Source: JAQIBY01 sp034721855
Lineage (GTDB): Bacteria; Bacteroidota; Bacteroidia; Bacteroidales; ML635J-15
Reading direction: 5' to 3'
DNA: 9,448 nucleotides
Assembly: GCA_034721855.1 (NCBI GenBank)
Contig: JAYENB010000266.1
Span: 1 to 9,448, forward strand
In this document: one piece after another, positions 1-6,749 of the stretch
How the letters are laid out: every line of letters starts with the position of its first letter
Position numbering within the stretch: position 1 is the stretch's first letter
Notes under the pieces: model-generated
The model's input: the letters and a program-made list of their open reading frames with translations, nothing else
What the model was told of the DNA's origin: nothing
Databases searched by the model: none
Position numbers and translations under genes: made by a program

Positions 1-94
1 CTATCAGGGATTTGTCATTGGTCTCACGATACAAATTTACCAATGACTCATCTGGTCTGTCCAGTCGTTTCGAAGATAGAAGAATAGCAACCAT
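1..94 (-). CDS. Probable N-terminus of an ECF-type RNA polymerase sigma factor (partial, runs off the left edge)
   Basis: A minus-strand frame is open from an ATG at 94 down to the window edge, giving 31 residues that begin MVAILLSSKRLDRPDE. The stretch ESLVNLYRETNDKSLI resembles the start of sigma region 2 in sigma-70/ECF factors of Bacteroidota, which often reads D-E-x-L-V-x-x-Y-x-x-T-x-D. The frame stays open upstream of the ATG to a TAA at 155-157, so the start is not certain. A near-consensus box, TAAATTTC on the minus strand at 129-122, could be its promoter. The gene diverges from holB across a 180-bp gap. Only the first sixth or so of the protein is visible, so the family call rests on a short match from memory; it could be another protein. 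Confidence 0.45.
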   Translation of the reverse strand, partial: MVAILLSSKRLDRPDESLVNLYRETNDKSLI

Positions 95-233
95 ATCAGC
101 ACGAAAGTAATAATAAATTTTGAAATTTAACAACCTGTAAAAATATTTGGAAGGTTATCAGCCCTCATGTTTTTTCCGGAAAAAGAAATAAAAAATTAGT
201 CAGAAAAAACACAAACACGTCTGATCATTTTCT

Positions 234-241
234 CATTTTTG
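234..241 (+). promoter_or_regulatory. Candidate -7 promoter box for holB
   Basis: CATTTTTG matches the Bacteroidota -7 element TAnnTTTG at all defined positions but the first. It lies 33 bp before the ATG at 275. No clear TTTG -33 partner is visible, so this is a weak call. It argues against translation starting at the TTG at 239, which would sit inside the box. Confidence 0.25.
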
Positions 242-274
242 ATTAACTTAGCAACCACTAAAACAACGATTCAC

Positions 275-1396
275 ATGCAATTTAAGAATATTATAGGTCA
301 AAACTCCATAAAGGAACATTTAATACACACAGTAAAATCAGGCCGTATCAGCCATGCGCAATTGTTTTTCGGGCCTCCGGGCATTGGTAAGTTACCTCTT
401 GCCATAGCGTTTGCACAATACCTTTCATGCGAAAACCCATCTGATAATGACAGTTGCGGTGTATGCCCTTCATGTAAAAAATTTGAAAAATTGGTTCATC
501 CCGACCTGCATTTCGTGTTTCCCGTGATTAAAGCCGATAAAAAAAAGCCGGTAAGTGACAGTTACATTAAACAATGGCGTGAAACAATCCTCAATCAGCC
601 GTATTTTACCTTTCAGCAATGGCTGGAACAACTGGAAAGCCAAAATAAGCAGGCAAGTATCTATCGTGATGAGGCCACGGAGATCATTCGTAAACTAAGT
701 TTGAAAACCTATGAATCGGAATTTAAAACAATGATCATCTGGTTGCCTGAAAAAATGAACAGGACAGCAGCCAACAAGTTGCTTAAGATGATTGAAGAGC
801 CCCCTCCAAAAACCGTATTTTTGTTAATATCCGAAGATGCAAACAACGTTTTACCCACGATATTTTCCCGAACCACACCTGTCAAAATTCCTGCTATAGA
901 TACAAAAGAGCTGGCAAATTATCTGTCAGAAAAATACAATATTGATCATGCAGAAGCTATGACAATCAGCCGCATGAGCCGGGGAAATCTTGCTGAAGCC
1001 AGAAATCATCTCGCTGTATCTGATGCACGGAAAGAACACCTGGATAAAATGAAGACATGGCTACCTGCGATGATAAACAAAAACATAGCGGAATGCATAG
1101 AATGGGCTGAAAATACCGGAGCGTTAAGCCGTGAAACACAAAAAGGTTTTTTGATTTATACGTTGCGGTTTTTCAGAGAAATGCTTATGATGCGTACCAA
1201 AAACCGGAGCCTTATTTTCCTGACAGAAGACGAAAAGGAATTTGCAGGAAAAATATCACATCACATCAGCCTTAAAAAAATCCACAATATACAGGAACAA
1301 ATAGAAACTGCACATTACCATATTGAACGGAATGGGACATCCAAAATAATTTTGCTGGATTTAAGTTTCAATCTAATTCGGTTGATTCAAAAATAA
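275..1396 (+). CDS. holB: DNA polymerase III delta' subunit (clamp loader)
   Basis: This is a 373-residue clamp-loader AAA+ protein of the DnaX/HolB family, which helps load the sliding clamp during replication. It opens MQFKNIIGQNSIKEHL, the usual N-terminus of delta' in this phylum. A P-loop-like GPPGIGK lies at residues 33-39. Four cysteines (C52, C61, C64, C67) form the zinc-binding module. KLLKMIEEPPP (168-178) is a hallmark of the family. The Walker B region reads WLPEKMN rather than DEAD, and the SRC motif reads SRT (199-201 region), fitting a delta' subunit that does not hydrolyse ATP, as opposed to DnaX. The frame extends upstream to a TTG at 239, but the conserved N-terminus and a promoter-like box at 234-241 favour the ATG at 275. 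It lies 44 bp upstream of ricT, probably in one operon. Confidence 0.9.
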   Translation: MQFKNIIGQNSIKEHLIHTVKSGRISHAQLFFGPPGIGKLPLAIAFAQYLSCENPSDNDSCGVCPSCKKFEKLVHPDLHFVFPVIKADKKKPVSDSYIKQWRETILNQPYFTFQQWLEQLESQNKQASIYRDEATEIIRKLSLKTYESEFKTMIIWLPEKMNRTAANKLLKMIEEPPPKTVFLLISEDANNVLPTIFSRTTPVKIPAIDTKELANYLSEKYNIDHAEAMTISRMSRGNLAEARNHLAVSDARKEHLDKMKTWLPAMINKNIAECIEWAENTGALSRETQKGFLIYTLRFFREMLMMRTKNRSLIFLTEDEKEFAGKISHHISLKKIHNIQEQIETAHYHIERNGTSKIILLDLSFNLIRLIQK

Positions 1397-1400
1397 ATGT

Positions 1401-1408
1401 TAACTTTG
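1401..1408 (+). promoter_or_regulatory. Candidate -7 promoter box upstream of ricT
   Basis: TAACTTTG is a full match to TAnnTTTG and lies 32 bp before the ricT ATG, in the 44-bp gap after holB. A second, weaker box (CATATTTG, 1412-1419) follows. No good -33 TTTG is seen at the expected spacing. If active, it would give ricT-gldH a promoter separate from that of holB. Confidence 0.3.
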
Positions 1409-1440
1409 AATCATATTTGCAACCCTAAATTGATGTTAAG

Positions 1441-2652
1441 ATGATTAAAAGCAGAGAATTAGAGCACGGGTGCAGGGTTTGCGAGATTGACGAAAGTGCC
1501 AACGAATTTAATATAGCTCACGGATGTTATAAATTAGATGTTTACGATTGGTTAAAAGATACTCCGCAAACGCCACATCCTTTTAATATAGTAGAAGTCA
1601 GGTTTAAAAATACACGAAAAGCCTATTTTGATAATGTCAATGGTTTCCCACTGCGTGTTGGTGATGTTATAGCTGTAGAAGGGTCTCCCGGGCATGATAT
1701 TGGCATTGTTTCCCTGACAGGCGAGTTGGTGAAAAATCAACTGCGAAAAAGGCATATCCCGGTTGATACAGAATTCAAAAAAGTATATCGCAAAGCAAAA
1801 CCCGCTGACATAAAAAAGTGGAAAGAAGCTGTTGAATTGGAAATGTCCACGATGCTCAGAACCAGGAAAATGATTAAAAATCTCGGTCTCGACATGAAAC
1901 TTGGGGATGTGGAATTTCAGGGCGATAAAACCAAGGCCATTTTTTATTACATTGCTGATGAACGTGTTGATTTCAGGGAATTGATAAAAATTATGGCTGA
2001 TGAATTCCGTATCCGGGTTGAAATGAAACAAATCGGAGCCAGGCAGGAAGCAGGCAGACTCGGCGGTATCGGTCCATGTGGACGTGAATTGTGTTGCACT
2101 ACATGGTTGTCAGATTTTATATCTACTACCACTCATGCGGCCAGAACCCAGGAGCTTTCTCCCAACCCACAAAAACTGGCAGGGCAATGTGGTAAACTTA
2201 AATGCTGCATCAATTATGAACTTCCTGTTTATCAACACGAAAGAAAACATTTCCCCAATCAGTATCTTACACTTAAAACAAAACAGGGTAATGCCAGGCA
2301 TGTGAAAAATGATATTTTTAAACACCTGATGTATTATGAAATCATTGTCGATAATGCACCAGTCCTTACTGCCCTGCCCATTGAAAGAGTAAAAGAAATT
2401 ATTGAACTTAACAAACAGGACATTATTGTTGATACCCTGATTGACTCCAAAACCACTAGTCAAATTCAAAATGATGACAATGAAATTGATTACAACAGTG
2501 ATTTGAATCAAGGTAAAATCAACCGTTTTGAAAATAAAAAATCAAACCGCAATAAACGGAATTCACATTACAGAAACAGGAGAAACAAAAATAACAAAGG
2601 AAATCCCAACCCGCGAAACCAAAAAAAACAAGGCAAAAATGATAAAACATAA
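1441..2652 (+). CDS. ricT: PSP1-domain protein, RicT/YaaT family (iron-sulfur complex subunit)
   Basis: The 403-residue protein matches the PSP1/RicT family. In Bacillus subtilis RicT works in the Fe-S-containing RicAFT complex that affects RNA maturation and development; its role in Bacteroidota is less clear. The diagnostic cysteine clusters are GPCGRELCC (C213, C218, C219) and GQCGKLKCC (C250, C255, C256), likely cluster ligands. Further cysteines at 11 and 14 lie near the N-terminus. Residues 1-330 are the conserved body. Residues of about 336-403 form a tail rich in Asn, Lys, Arg and Gln that looks disordered and could bind nucleic acid. B. subtilis RicT is around 275 residues, so the tail is the main extension. 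The gene begins 44 bp after holB, and its last 14 bp overlap gldH. Partners RicA and RicF are not in the window. Confidence 0.85.
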   Translation: MIKSRELEHGCRVCEIDESANEFNIAHGCYKLDVYDWLKDTPQTPHPFNIVEVRFKNTRKAYFDNVNGFPLRVGDVIAVEGSPGHDIGIVSLTGELVKNQLRKRHIPVDTEFKKVYRKAKPADIKKWKEAVELEMSTMLRTRKMIKNLGLDMKLGDVEFQGDKTKAIFYYIADERVDFRELIKIMADEFRIRVEMKQIGARQEAGRLGGIGPCGRELCCTTWLSDFISTTTHAARTQELSPNPQKLAGQCGKLKCCINYELPVYQHERKHFPNQYLTLKTKQGNARHVKNDIFKHLMYYEIIVDNAPVLTALPIERVKEIIELNKQDIIVDTLIDSKTTSQIQNDDNEIDYNSDLNQGKINRFENKKSNRNKRNSHYRNRRNKNNKGNPNPRNQKKQGKNDKT

Positions 2653-3118
2653 CGTATTGTTTTTAAGCATAGTGTTCTCTCTTTTATTTATTCAAGCATG
2701 TGATAACAACACGGTGTATAAAAAATACAAAAATATCCCGGACAAAATATGGGACCGTGATTTTCAACCTGAATTCAAGGTTGACATCGAAGAACCTGGA
2801 AACACATACAATATTTACCTTCATGTTCGACATGCAAGTATGTATCCGTATTCCAACATTTGGATATTTGTGCATTGCACAACTCCCACAGGGAAATTTT
2901 CAACCGATACCGTAGAATGTGTCCTCGCCGATAAATCCGGGGAGTGGAAAGGTGACGGAATAGGAGATATCTGGGATAACGAAATTTTATGGAAACAGCA
3001 TTATTCCTTTCCGCAGAAAGGAGAATACAGCTACCGCATGGAACAAGCAATGCGTGTCAAAAAATTGCCTGGCATCATGGATGTCGGTATCTCAGTAAAA
3101 AAGCTTGAACAAAAATAA
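2639..3118 (+). CDS. gldH: Gliding motility lipoprotein GldH
   Basis: This is a 159-residue lipoprotein. A hydrophobic signal (residues 4-20) ends in the lipobox FIQAC with C21 as the lipidated cysteine. The body carries the GldH pattern: NIYLHVRH (58-65), YPYSNIWIFV (69-78), DTVECVLAD (90-98) and GEWKGDGIGDIWD (101-113). GldH is needed for gliding in Flavobacterium johnsoniae, but homologues also occur in non-gliding Bacteroidota, so motility cannot be concluded. The frame is open back to 2528. The ATG at 2639 is preferred because it places the signal peptide at the N-terminus; the upstream extension is charged and translates the ricT tail region in another frame. The start overlaps the ricT stop by 14 bp, suggesting translational coupling. 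Confidence 0.88.
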   Translation: MIKHNVLFLSIVFSLLFIQACDNNTVYKKYKNIPDKIWDRDFQPEFKVDIEEPGNTYNIYLHVRHASMYPYSNIWIFVHCTTPTGKFSTDTVECVLADKSGEWKGDGIGDIWDNEILWKQHYSFPQKGEYSYRMEQAMRVKKLPGIMDVGISVKKLEQK

Positions 3119-3156
3119 GTATTATTTATCAGTCAAAAATGTTTCTATAAATATCT

Positions 3157-3196
3157 GTTAATAGTGGTTAATAATGGTTAAAATCGGTTACTTATG
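3157..3196 (+). repeat. Degenerate 10-bp tandem repeat, four units
   Basis: The units are GTTAATAGTG, GTTAATAATG, GTTAAAATCG and GTTACTTATG. The same motif recurs as GTTAATAACG GTTAATAAAT at 6814-6833. Its reverse complement occurs at 3283-3297, where 15 bases (ATTAACCGTTATTAA) exactly match the reverse complement of 6815-6829. The repeat forms the left outer arm of a nested palindrome in the gldH-trmB gap. Confidence 0.7.
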
Positions 3197-3221
3197 ACAC
3201 ACCAACCCGAAATGAGAGATT

Positions 3222-3276
3222 TTAGGGGTTAGGTGTTAGGTTTTAGGAAAAGTTTCCCTCCTAACCCCTAACACCT
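3222..3276 (+). repeat. TTAGGnn heptamer array forming a 17-bp hairpin
   Basis: Four heptamers run in a row: TTAGGGG, TTAGGTG, TTAGGTT, TTAGGAA (3222-3249). Bases 3231-3247 pair with 3260-3276 at 15 of 17 positions, leaving a 12-base loop. Such a stem can form in RNA or single-stranded DNA. It lies about 110 bp past the gldH stop and could limit read-through toward trmB, but no T-run follows, so it is not a standard intrinsic terminator. A short interspersed repeat is an equally good reading. Confidence 0.65.
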
Positions 3277-3313
3277 ATTAATATTAACCGTTATTAAATA
3301 AATTATAGACCAA

Positions 3314-3321
3314 TAAATTTG
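3314..3321 (+). promoter_or_regulatory. Candidate -7 promoter box at the trmB start
   Basis: TAAATTTG is a full match to TAnnTTTG and ends only 2 bp before the trmB GTG. If functional, transcription would begin at or just inside the start codon, implying a leaderless or almost leaderless message. No clear -33 TTTG is seen. Confidence 0.35.
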
Positions 3322-3323
3322 CC

Positions 3324-4052
3324 GTGGGTAAGAATAAATTACAGCGTTTCAAAGAAAACAAGAGTTTCCCCCATGTTGTTCAGCCGGATTACCAGGATGT
3401 GCTAAATAACCATGTAAACATACAGGGTAGATGGAATCCTACATTTTTCAAAAATCACAATCCCATCATCCTTGAACTTGGCTGCGGAAAAGGGGAATAT
3501 GCAGTGGGCCTTGCAAAATTGAATCCGGATAAAAATTTTATTGGTGTGGACATCAAAGGGGCAAGACTCTGGCGGGGAGCCAAAGATTCACTTGAAGCCG
3601 GTATGTTGAACGTGGCATTTCTCCGCATCCGGATTGATTATATCCAGCAATGTTTTGCCCCCAACGAAGTGGATGAAATATGGTGTACCTTTTCTGACCC
3701 TCACAGGGGCAGGCGTAAAAGCATTACCAAGCGTCTGACATCATCCAAATTTTTAAAACGCTACCAGGCCATTTTGAAAAACAACGGCATCATTCACTTG
3801 AAAACAGATGACCCTGTCATGTATTCTTATACACTGGATGTAATCAGGCATAATAAGCTGCCGCTCCTGCACGATATACCCGATATATACGATGGTGACC
3901 ATACTGACATTGTGCCTTCCATAAAAACCCATTATGAATATAAATGGCTTGAAGAAAAACGCACCATCAGGTACATTAGCTTTAGACTACCGCAGGACAT
4001 TGAACTTTCAGAACCGCCTATAGATGAAAAGCGAGAAGGATTTACATCGTAA
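3324..4052 (+). CDS. trmB: tRNA (guanine-N7-)-methyltransferase
   Basis: TrmB transfers a methyl group from S-adenosylmethionine to N7 of G46 in the tRNA variable loop. The 242-residue product has the SAM-binding motif ELGCGKGEYA (51-60), the acidic residue of the next strand in GVDIKGARLWRGAK (74-87, D76), TFSDP (122-126) with KRLTS (136-140), LKTDD (159-163) and the C-terminal THYEYKWLEEK (202-212). The family usually reads PDP where this protein has SDP; the aspartate (D125) is kept. Translation starts at GTG 3324, giving MGKNKLQRFK, an N-terminus I recognise from Bacteroidota TrmB proteins. The last 29 bp overlap the following gene, so the two are probably co-transcribed and translationally coupled. 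Confidence 0.92.
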   Translation: MGKNKLQRFKENKSFPHVVQPDYQDVLNNHVNIQGRWNPTFFKNHNPIILELGCGKGEYAVGLAKLNPDKNFIGVDIKGARLWRGAKDSLEAGMLNVAFLRIRIDYIQQCFAPNEVDEIWCTFSDPHRGRRKSITKRLTSSKFLKRYQAILKNNGIIHLKTDDPVMYSYTLDVIRHNKLPLLHDIPDIYDGDHTDIVPSIKTHYEYKWLEEKRTIRYISFRLPQDIELSEPPIDEKREGFTS

Positions 4053-4371
4053 CGATTTTTTTGAGAGGGTATATCAGGTTGTACGCCTGATACCTGAATC
4101 CAGGGTAACAACCTATGGTCTAATTGCAGCGTATCTCGGCTCTCCACAAGCCGGCAGGATGGTGGGTTGGGCCATGAACAACGCTCATAACGTTCAACCA
4201 CTTGTGCCCGCTCATCGCGTGGTTAACCGCAATGGTGTGCTTACCGGCAAACATCATTTCGGAGGCGAACATATCATGGAAGATTTGTTGAAAAGCGAAG
4301 GCATCACCGTTGTTAACGATAACATTGTTGATTTTGAAAAATACCTCTGGAATCCGCGGGAAACGTTGTGA
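4024..4371 (+). CDS. Alkyltransferase-like protein (MGMT family without the active cysteine)
   Basis: The 115-residue protein is the DNA-binding domain of the O6-methylguanine-DNA methyltransferase family. It shows the winged-helix segment RVTTYGLIAAYLG (27-39), the equivalent of the base-flipping tyrosine (Y31) and the arginine finger in GRMVGWAM (R45). The motif that is PCHRV in active enzymes reads PAHRVV (62-67), so the methyl-accepting cysteine is replaced by A63. Such alkyltransferase-like (ATL) proteins bind alkylated guanine without repairing it and hand the lesion to nucleotide excision repair; that role is inferred from the family. The usual N-terminal MGMT domain is absent, as in other ATLs. 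The gene starts inside trmB (29-bp overlap). Confidence 0.88.
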   Translation: MKSEKDLHRNDFFERVYQVVRLIPESRVTTYGLIAAYLGSPQAGRMVGWAMNNAHNVQPLVPAHRVVNRNGVLTGKHHFGGEHIMEDLLKSEGITVVNDNIVDFEKYLWNPRETL

Positions 4372-4418
4372 TCACTTTGGTAATACTAACAATTTTTATG
4401 TGAATTTTAAGGGCGTGT

Positions 4419-4671
4419 CCTTTAATTTTTTTTATCCCTTCTACCCACATTTTTTAAAGTTTCAAACTTGAGCCCAGTCTAAAAAGGCATTGCTTTGCCA
4501 CTAAGACACGAAGACACAAAGTATCACAAAGATTAAAGCATTGTAATTCTGTCCTTTGTGGATCTTGGTGTCTTAGTGACTTTGTGGCATTTTTCATTTT
4601 TTTGACTTTTTAGACCGTGTTCAAACTTTAGAAAATGTCTTTGGGTTAGAAAGGATAAAAAAAATTAAAGG
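4419..4671. mobile_element. MITE-like non-coding inverted-repeat element
   Basis: The ends are perfect 19-bp inverted repeats (4419-4437 and 4653-4671; CCTTTAA, eight T, ATCC). The symmetry continues inward: GTCTAAAAAG at 4477-4486 pairs with 4606-4615, and CACTAAGACAC at 4499-4509 with 4568-4578, with many partial matches between. The centre is about 4522-4555. No coding potential is seen. The whole element could fold into a long imperfect hairpin. The phrase CACTAAGACACGAAGACACAAAG-like resembles a repeat that I recall from many environmental Bacteroidota intergenic regions. No clear target-site duplication is visible. The T-runs at both ends might stop transcripts from both sides (ATL gene and phosphatase gene), which converge here. 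Confidence 0.6.
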
Positions 4672-4841
4672 TCGGTCTTCGGCTTATATCTGCATTCCCG
4701 TTCAGGCGTTTCTGTAATGCTGTGCTTGTGAGCTTCCATCCGGTCGCTACAGCACAGCACAGAAAACAGCCTGCCCGTGCATGCAGGATGCCAGCCTTCG
4801 CCCTCACGCAGGGGAAATATAGAGCCTTAAGAAACGCTATA
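4672..4841. other. Intergenic stretch with small hairpins, no gene found
   Basis: This stretch is more GC-rich than its surroundings and follows the phosphatase gene stop (minus strand). TGCTGTGCT (4718-4726) pairs perfectly with AGCACAGCA (4751-4759) around a 24-base loop, and CCTGC (4770-4774) pairs with GCAGG (4783-4787). Neither has a flanking T-run on the minus strand that would make a clear terminator. A remnant of a repeat or a structured 3' end are both possible. Confidence 0.35.
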
Positions 4842-6686
4842 CTAAAATACCATCCCGATAACTAAGACATCGTCGGTTTGGGGCTGTTTTCCCTTGTGTG
4901 TGTTGAAAGCATCAATCAATGTTTTTTTCATGTCGTCGGGGGAGACATTGCTGCAAGATGAAACCACGTTTCTGAATGTTGCAAATTTCATGGTTTTTTG
5001 GGTTTCTTCCGACAATTGATCGTAATACCCATCCGAAGTGAAAACAAGTGTGTCTCCCTGGTTTAGTTTTTGCTTAGCATTAAAAATGCCGGATTTCGCC
5101 TTAATTCTTGAATATTTCAGGGTATGTATTTCGCCATTTTTAACCAACAATGCTTTTTGTTTCCACAATGCAAACTCAACATCTCCGCTTATCTCTATTT
5201 TCACAAGGCCCGCTGTAAACCCGTCATCATAACCTCCTGATTGTTCAGACTGAAGGCTCCAACGATGTATAACATGGTCAATGATGTCACGTGGAGATGA
5301 ATATTCACGCAAGGCTTCATCAAACAAATATAGGCAGTTTTGTGAAATAAAACCACCTGGAATTCCATGCCCTGTAGCATCACCAAGAAGCACATACAAG
5401 ACCCCGTTTTTTTTCCTTACCATGTAAAAATCACCACCAACAATATCGCGCGGCATATCCAGAATAAAATAATCCTGTATGTATTTGTGCATGTCCGGCG
5501 GATGGTGTTTCATGATTTTTTCTTTTACATAGCGGCCATATTGTAAGCCTTCCCGGATGGTTTTGTTTTTCTTCGACAGGATGCGGTTGTTTCTTTTTCT
5601 TAAATGGTTGATACGTAAGATAAAAAACATCATAATCAGCAATAAACTAAGAAATAATGCACCGGTAATGATTAAATTTTTACGACGCTCCAGTTCTTTT
5701 TCCTGTTCCAATTTTTCCTTTTTCAGTCGTTCATTGTCATATTTTTCCTGGATATCCGCCAGCAGGGCATGCATATCCCGGGTATTGATACTGTCCTGCA
5801 GATGCTGATATTTTTCAAGGTATTTCAGTGCTTGTTTATGATCATGTCTCCCAAGTTCAACCTGGTACAACAAATAAAAAAGGTCTGCCTTGCTGCTTTT
5901 GTTGTCAAATTTTTCGTAAAGCGGTTCGGCGGATTTAAGTTTTTCATAGGCTTTATTAAAATTTTCTTCCTCAAGGTAGATCTCCCCCATGTTTTTAAGG
6001 CACACCGCTTCGACATAAGGGTCCGGCTTATCTTTAAGCACATTCAAGGCTTCAGAATATGCCTGCAGGGATTCTGATTTTCTGTCAAGAGCATATAAAG
6101 TCCAGGCAATATTAATCCGTATGGAAGCTTCTTCCATGTTTTCCTCCGGATGCTTTTCCATCAGATCAAGGCTTTGTCTGAAGTAAAAAAGTGCTTTTTG
6201 GTTGTTTTCCTGGTATGCAAACAAACTTCCAAGGTTGTTCAGTGCTTGTATTTGTCCCTGAATATCATCATTGATGCGGGAAAATTCCAGTGCTTTTTTA
6301 TACCATGAAACAGCGACATCATATTGCTCTGTCATGCGGTGGAGTATGCCCAGGTTGTTGCTGGTTTTTATGGCAATTTCATAATTGTTGCAGGCTGACG
6401 CCAGGTCAAACGCATTTAGATACTGTACAACAGCATCATCATACCGGGCTTTTGAATGCAATGCCACACCTAAACTGTAACATGGTTCAGCCAGCAAACA
6501 ACTGTCATTGTTTTTTTTAGCCAGTGCAATGGCCTGTTCAGCCAGTGTAATGGCTTTATTGCTTAGGGAGTCGGCATACAAAATGCTTTCATTGCAAAGG
6601 GAGTCAATCTGAGCTGTATTTATGTTCTGAGCTGACATGTTTAAACAGGATACAAATACAGCAACGCAAATAATTAAAAGTCGCAT
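4842..6686 (-). CDS. TPR-containing membrane protein with SpoIIE/PP2C-type phosphatase domain
   Basis: The 614-residue protein begins with a signal peptide (1-19, ending NMSAQ), then tetratricopeptide repeats (about 65-300; for example 103-136 and 143-176), a charged coiled coil (about 308-336), one membrane helix (337-357), a basic linker and a C-terminal SpoIIE domain (about 395-614). The metal-site motifs are present: RDIVGGDFY (D419), GDATGHG (D436), SDGYYD (D552) and QTDDV (D605/D606), so the phosphatase is probably active on phospho-Ser/Thr. By topology the TPR part would be periplasmic and the phosphatase cytoplasmic. Relatives dephosphorylate STAS anti-anti-sigma factors in partner-switching pathways, but no STAS or anti-sigma kinase gene lies nearby, so the substrate is unknown. 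F-V-S-C14 resembles a lipobox, yet the SAQ cleavage site fits better. The gene is alone on its strand. Confidence 0.87.
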   Translation of the reverse strand: MRLLIICVAVFVSCLNMSAQNINTAQIDSLCNESILYADSLSNKAITLAEQAIALAKKNNDSCLLAEPCYSLGVALHSKARYDDAVVQYLNAFDLASACNNYEIAIKTSNNLGILHRMTEQYDVAVSWYKKALEFSRINDDIQGQIQALNNLGSLFAYQENNQKALFYFRQSLDLMEKHPEENMEEASIRINIAWTLYALDRKSESLQAYSEALNVLKDKPDPYVEAVCLKNMGEIYLEEENFNKAYEKLKSAEPLYEKFDNKSSKADLFYLLYQVELGRHDHKQALKYLEKYQHLQDSINTRDMHALLADIQEKYDNERLKKEKLEQEKELERRKNLIITGALFLSLLLIMMFFILRINHLRKRNNRILSKKNKTIREGLQYGRYVKEKIMKHHPPDMHKYIQDYFILDMPRDIVGGDFYMVRKKNGVLYVLLGDATGHGIPGGFISQNCLYLFDEALREYSSPRDIIDHVIHRWSLQSEQSGGYDDGFTAGLVKIEISGDVEFALWKQKALLVKNGEIHTLKYSRIKAKSGIFNAKQKLNQGDTLVFTSDGYYDQLSEETQKTMKFATFRNVVSSCSNVSPDDMKKTLIDAFNTHKGKQPQTDDVLVIGMVF

Positions 6687-6712
6687 ATACAGTTAGTTTT
6701 TTTAATAACTAC

Positions 6713-6749
6713 TTACCGCAAAGACGGAGCTCCGTCTGTCGCAAGGTAA
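6713..6749. promoter_or_regulatory. Palindrome upstream of the phosphatase gene (possible operator or leader hairpin)
   Basis: Bases 6722-6737 (AGACGGAG/CTCCGTCT) form a perfect 16-bp palindrome. It is flanked by a second symmetric pair, TTACC (6713-6717) and GGTAA (6745-6749), separated by GCAA-like sequence on both sides. It lies 27-63 bp upstream of the minus-strand ATG, where an operator or a 5' leader hairpin would sit. It could also be a dispersed palindromic repeat. No TAnnTTTG box was found nearby on the minus strand. Confidence 0.45.

Noticed and set aside
14..47. Perfect 9-bp inverted repeat GTCATTGGT/ACCAATGAC around a minus-strand TAAATTTG box, looking like an operator and promoter.
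   Set aside because: It falls inside the open frame that looks like the sigma factor N-terminus, so the box reads as the codons for Val-Asn-Leu. It would matter only if that gene call is wrong.
239..274. Upstream TTG start for holB giving 12 extra residues.
   Set aside because: The TTG overlaps a promoter-like box, and the product from the ATG at 275 already has the conserved N-terminus.
1552..2031. Minus-strand open frame of 159 codons opposite ricT.
   Set aside because: It is antisense to a clearly conserved gene and has no recognisable domain.
2528..2638. Longer N-terminus for GldH from an ATG at 2528.
   Set aside because: It would bury the lipoprotein signal peptide in the middle of the protein; the added residues come from the coding sequence of the ricT tail in another frame.
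4407..4433. Intrinsic terminator after the ATL gene (TTAAGG, CCTTTAA, then eight T).
   Set aside because: The stem is only six pairs with a bulge, and the T-run is part of the end of the inverted-repeat element; termination is possible but not supported on its own.
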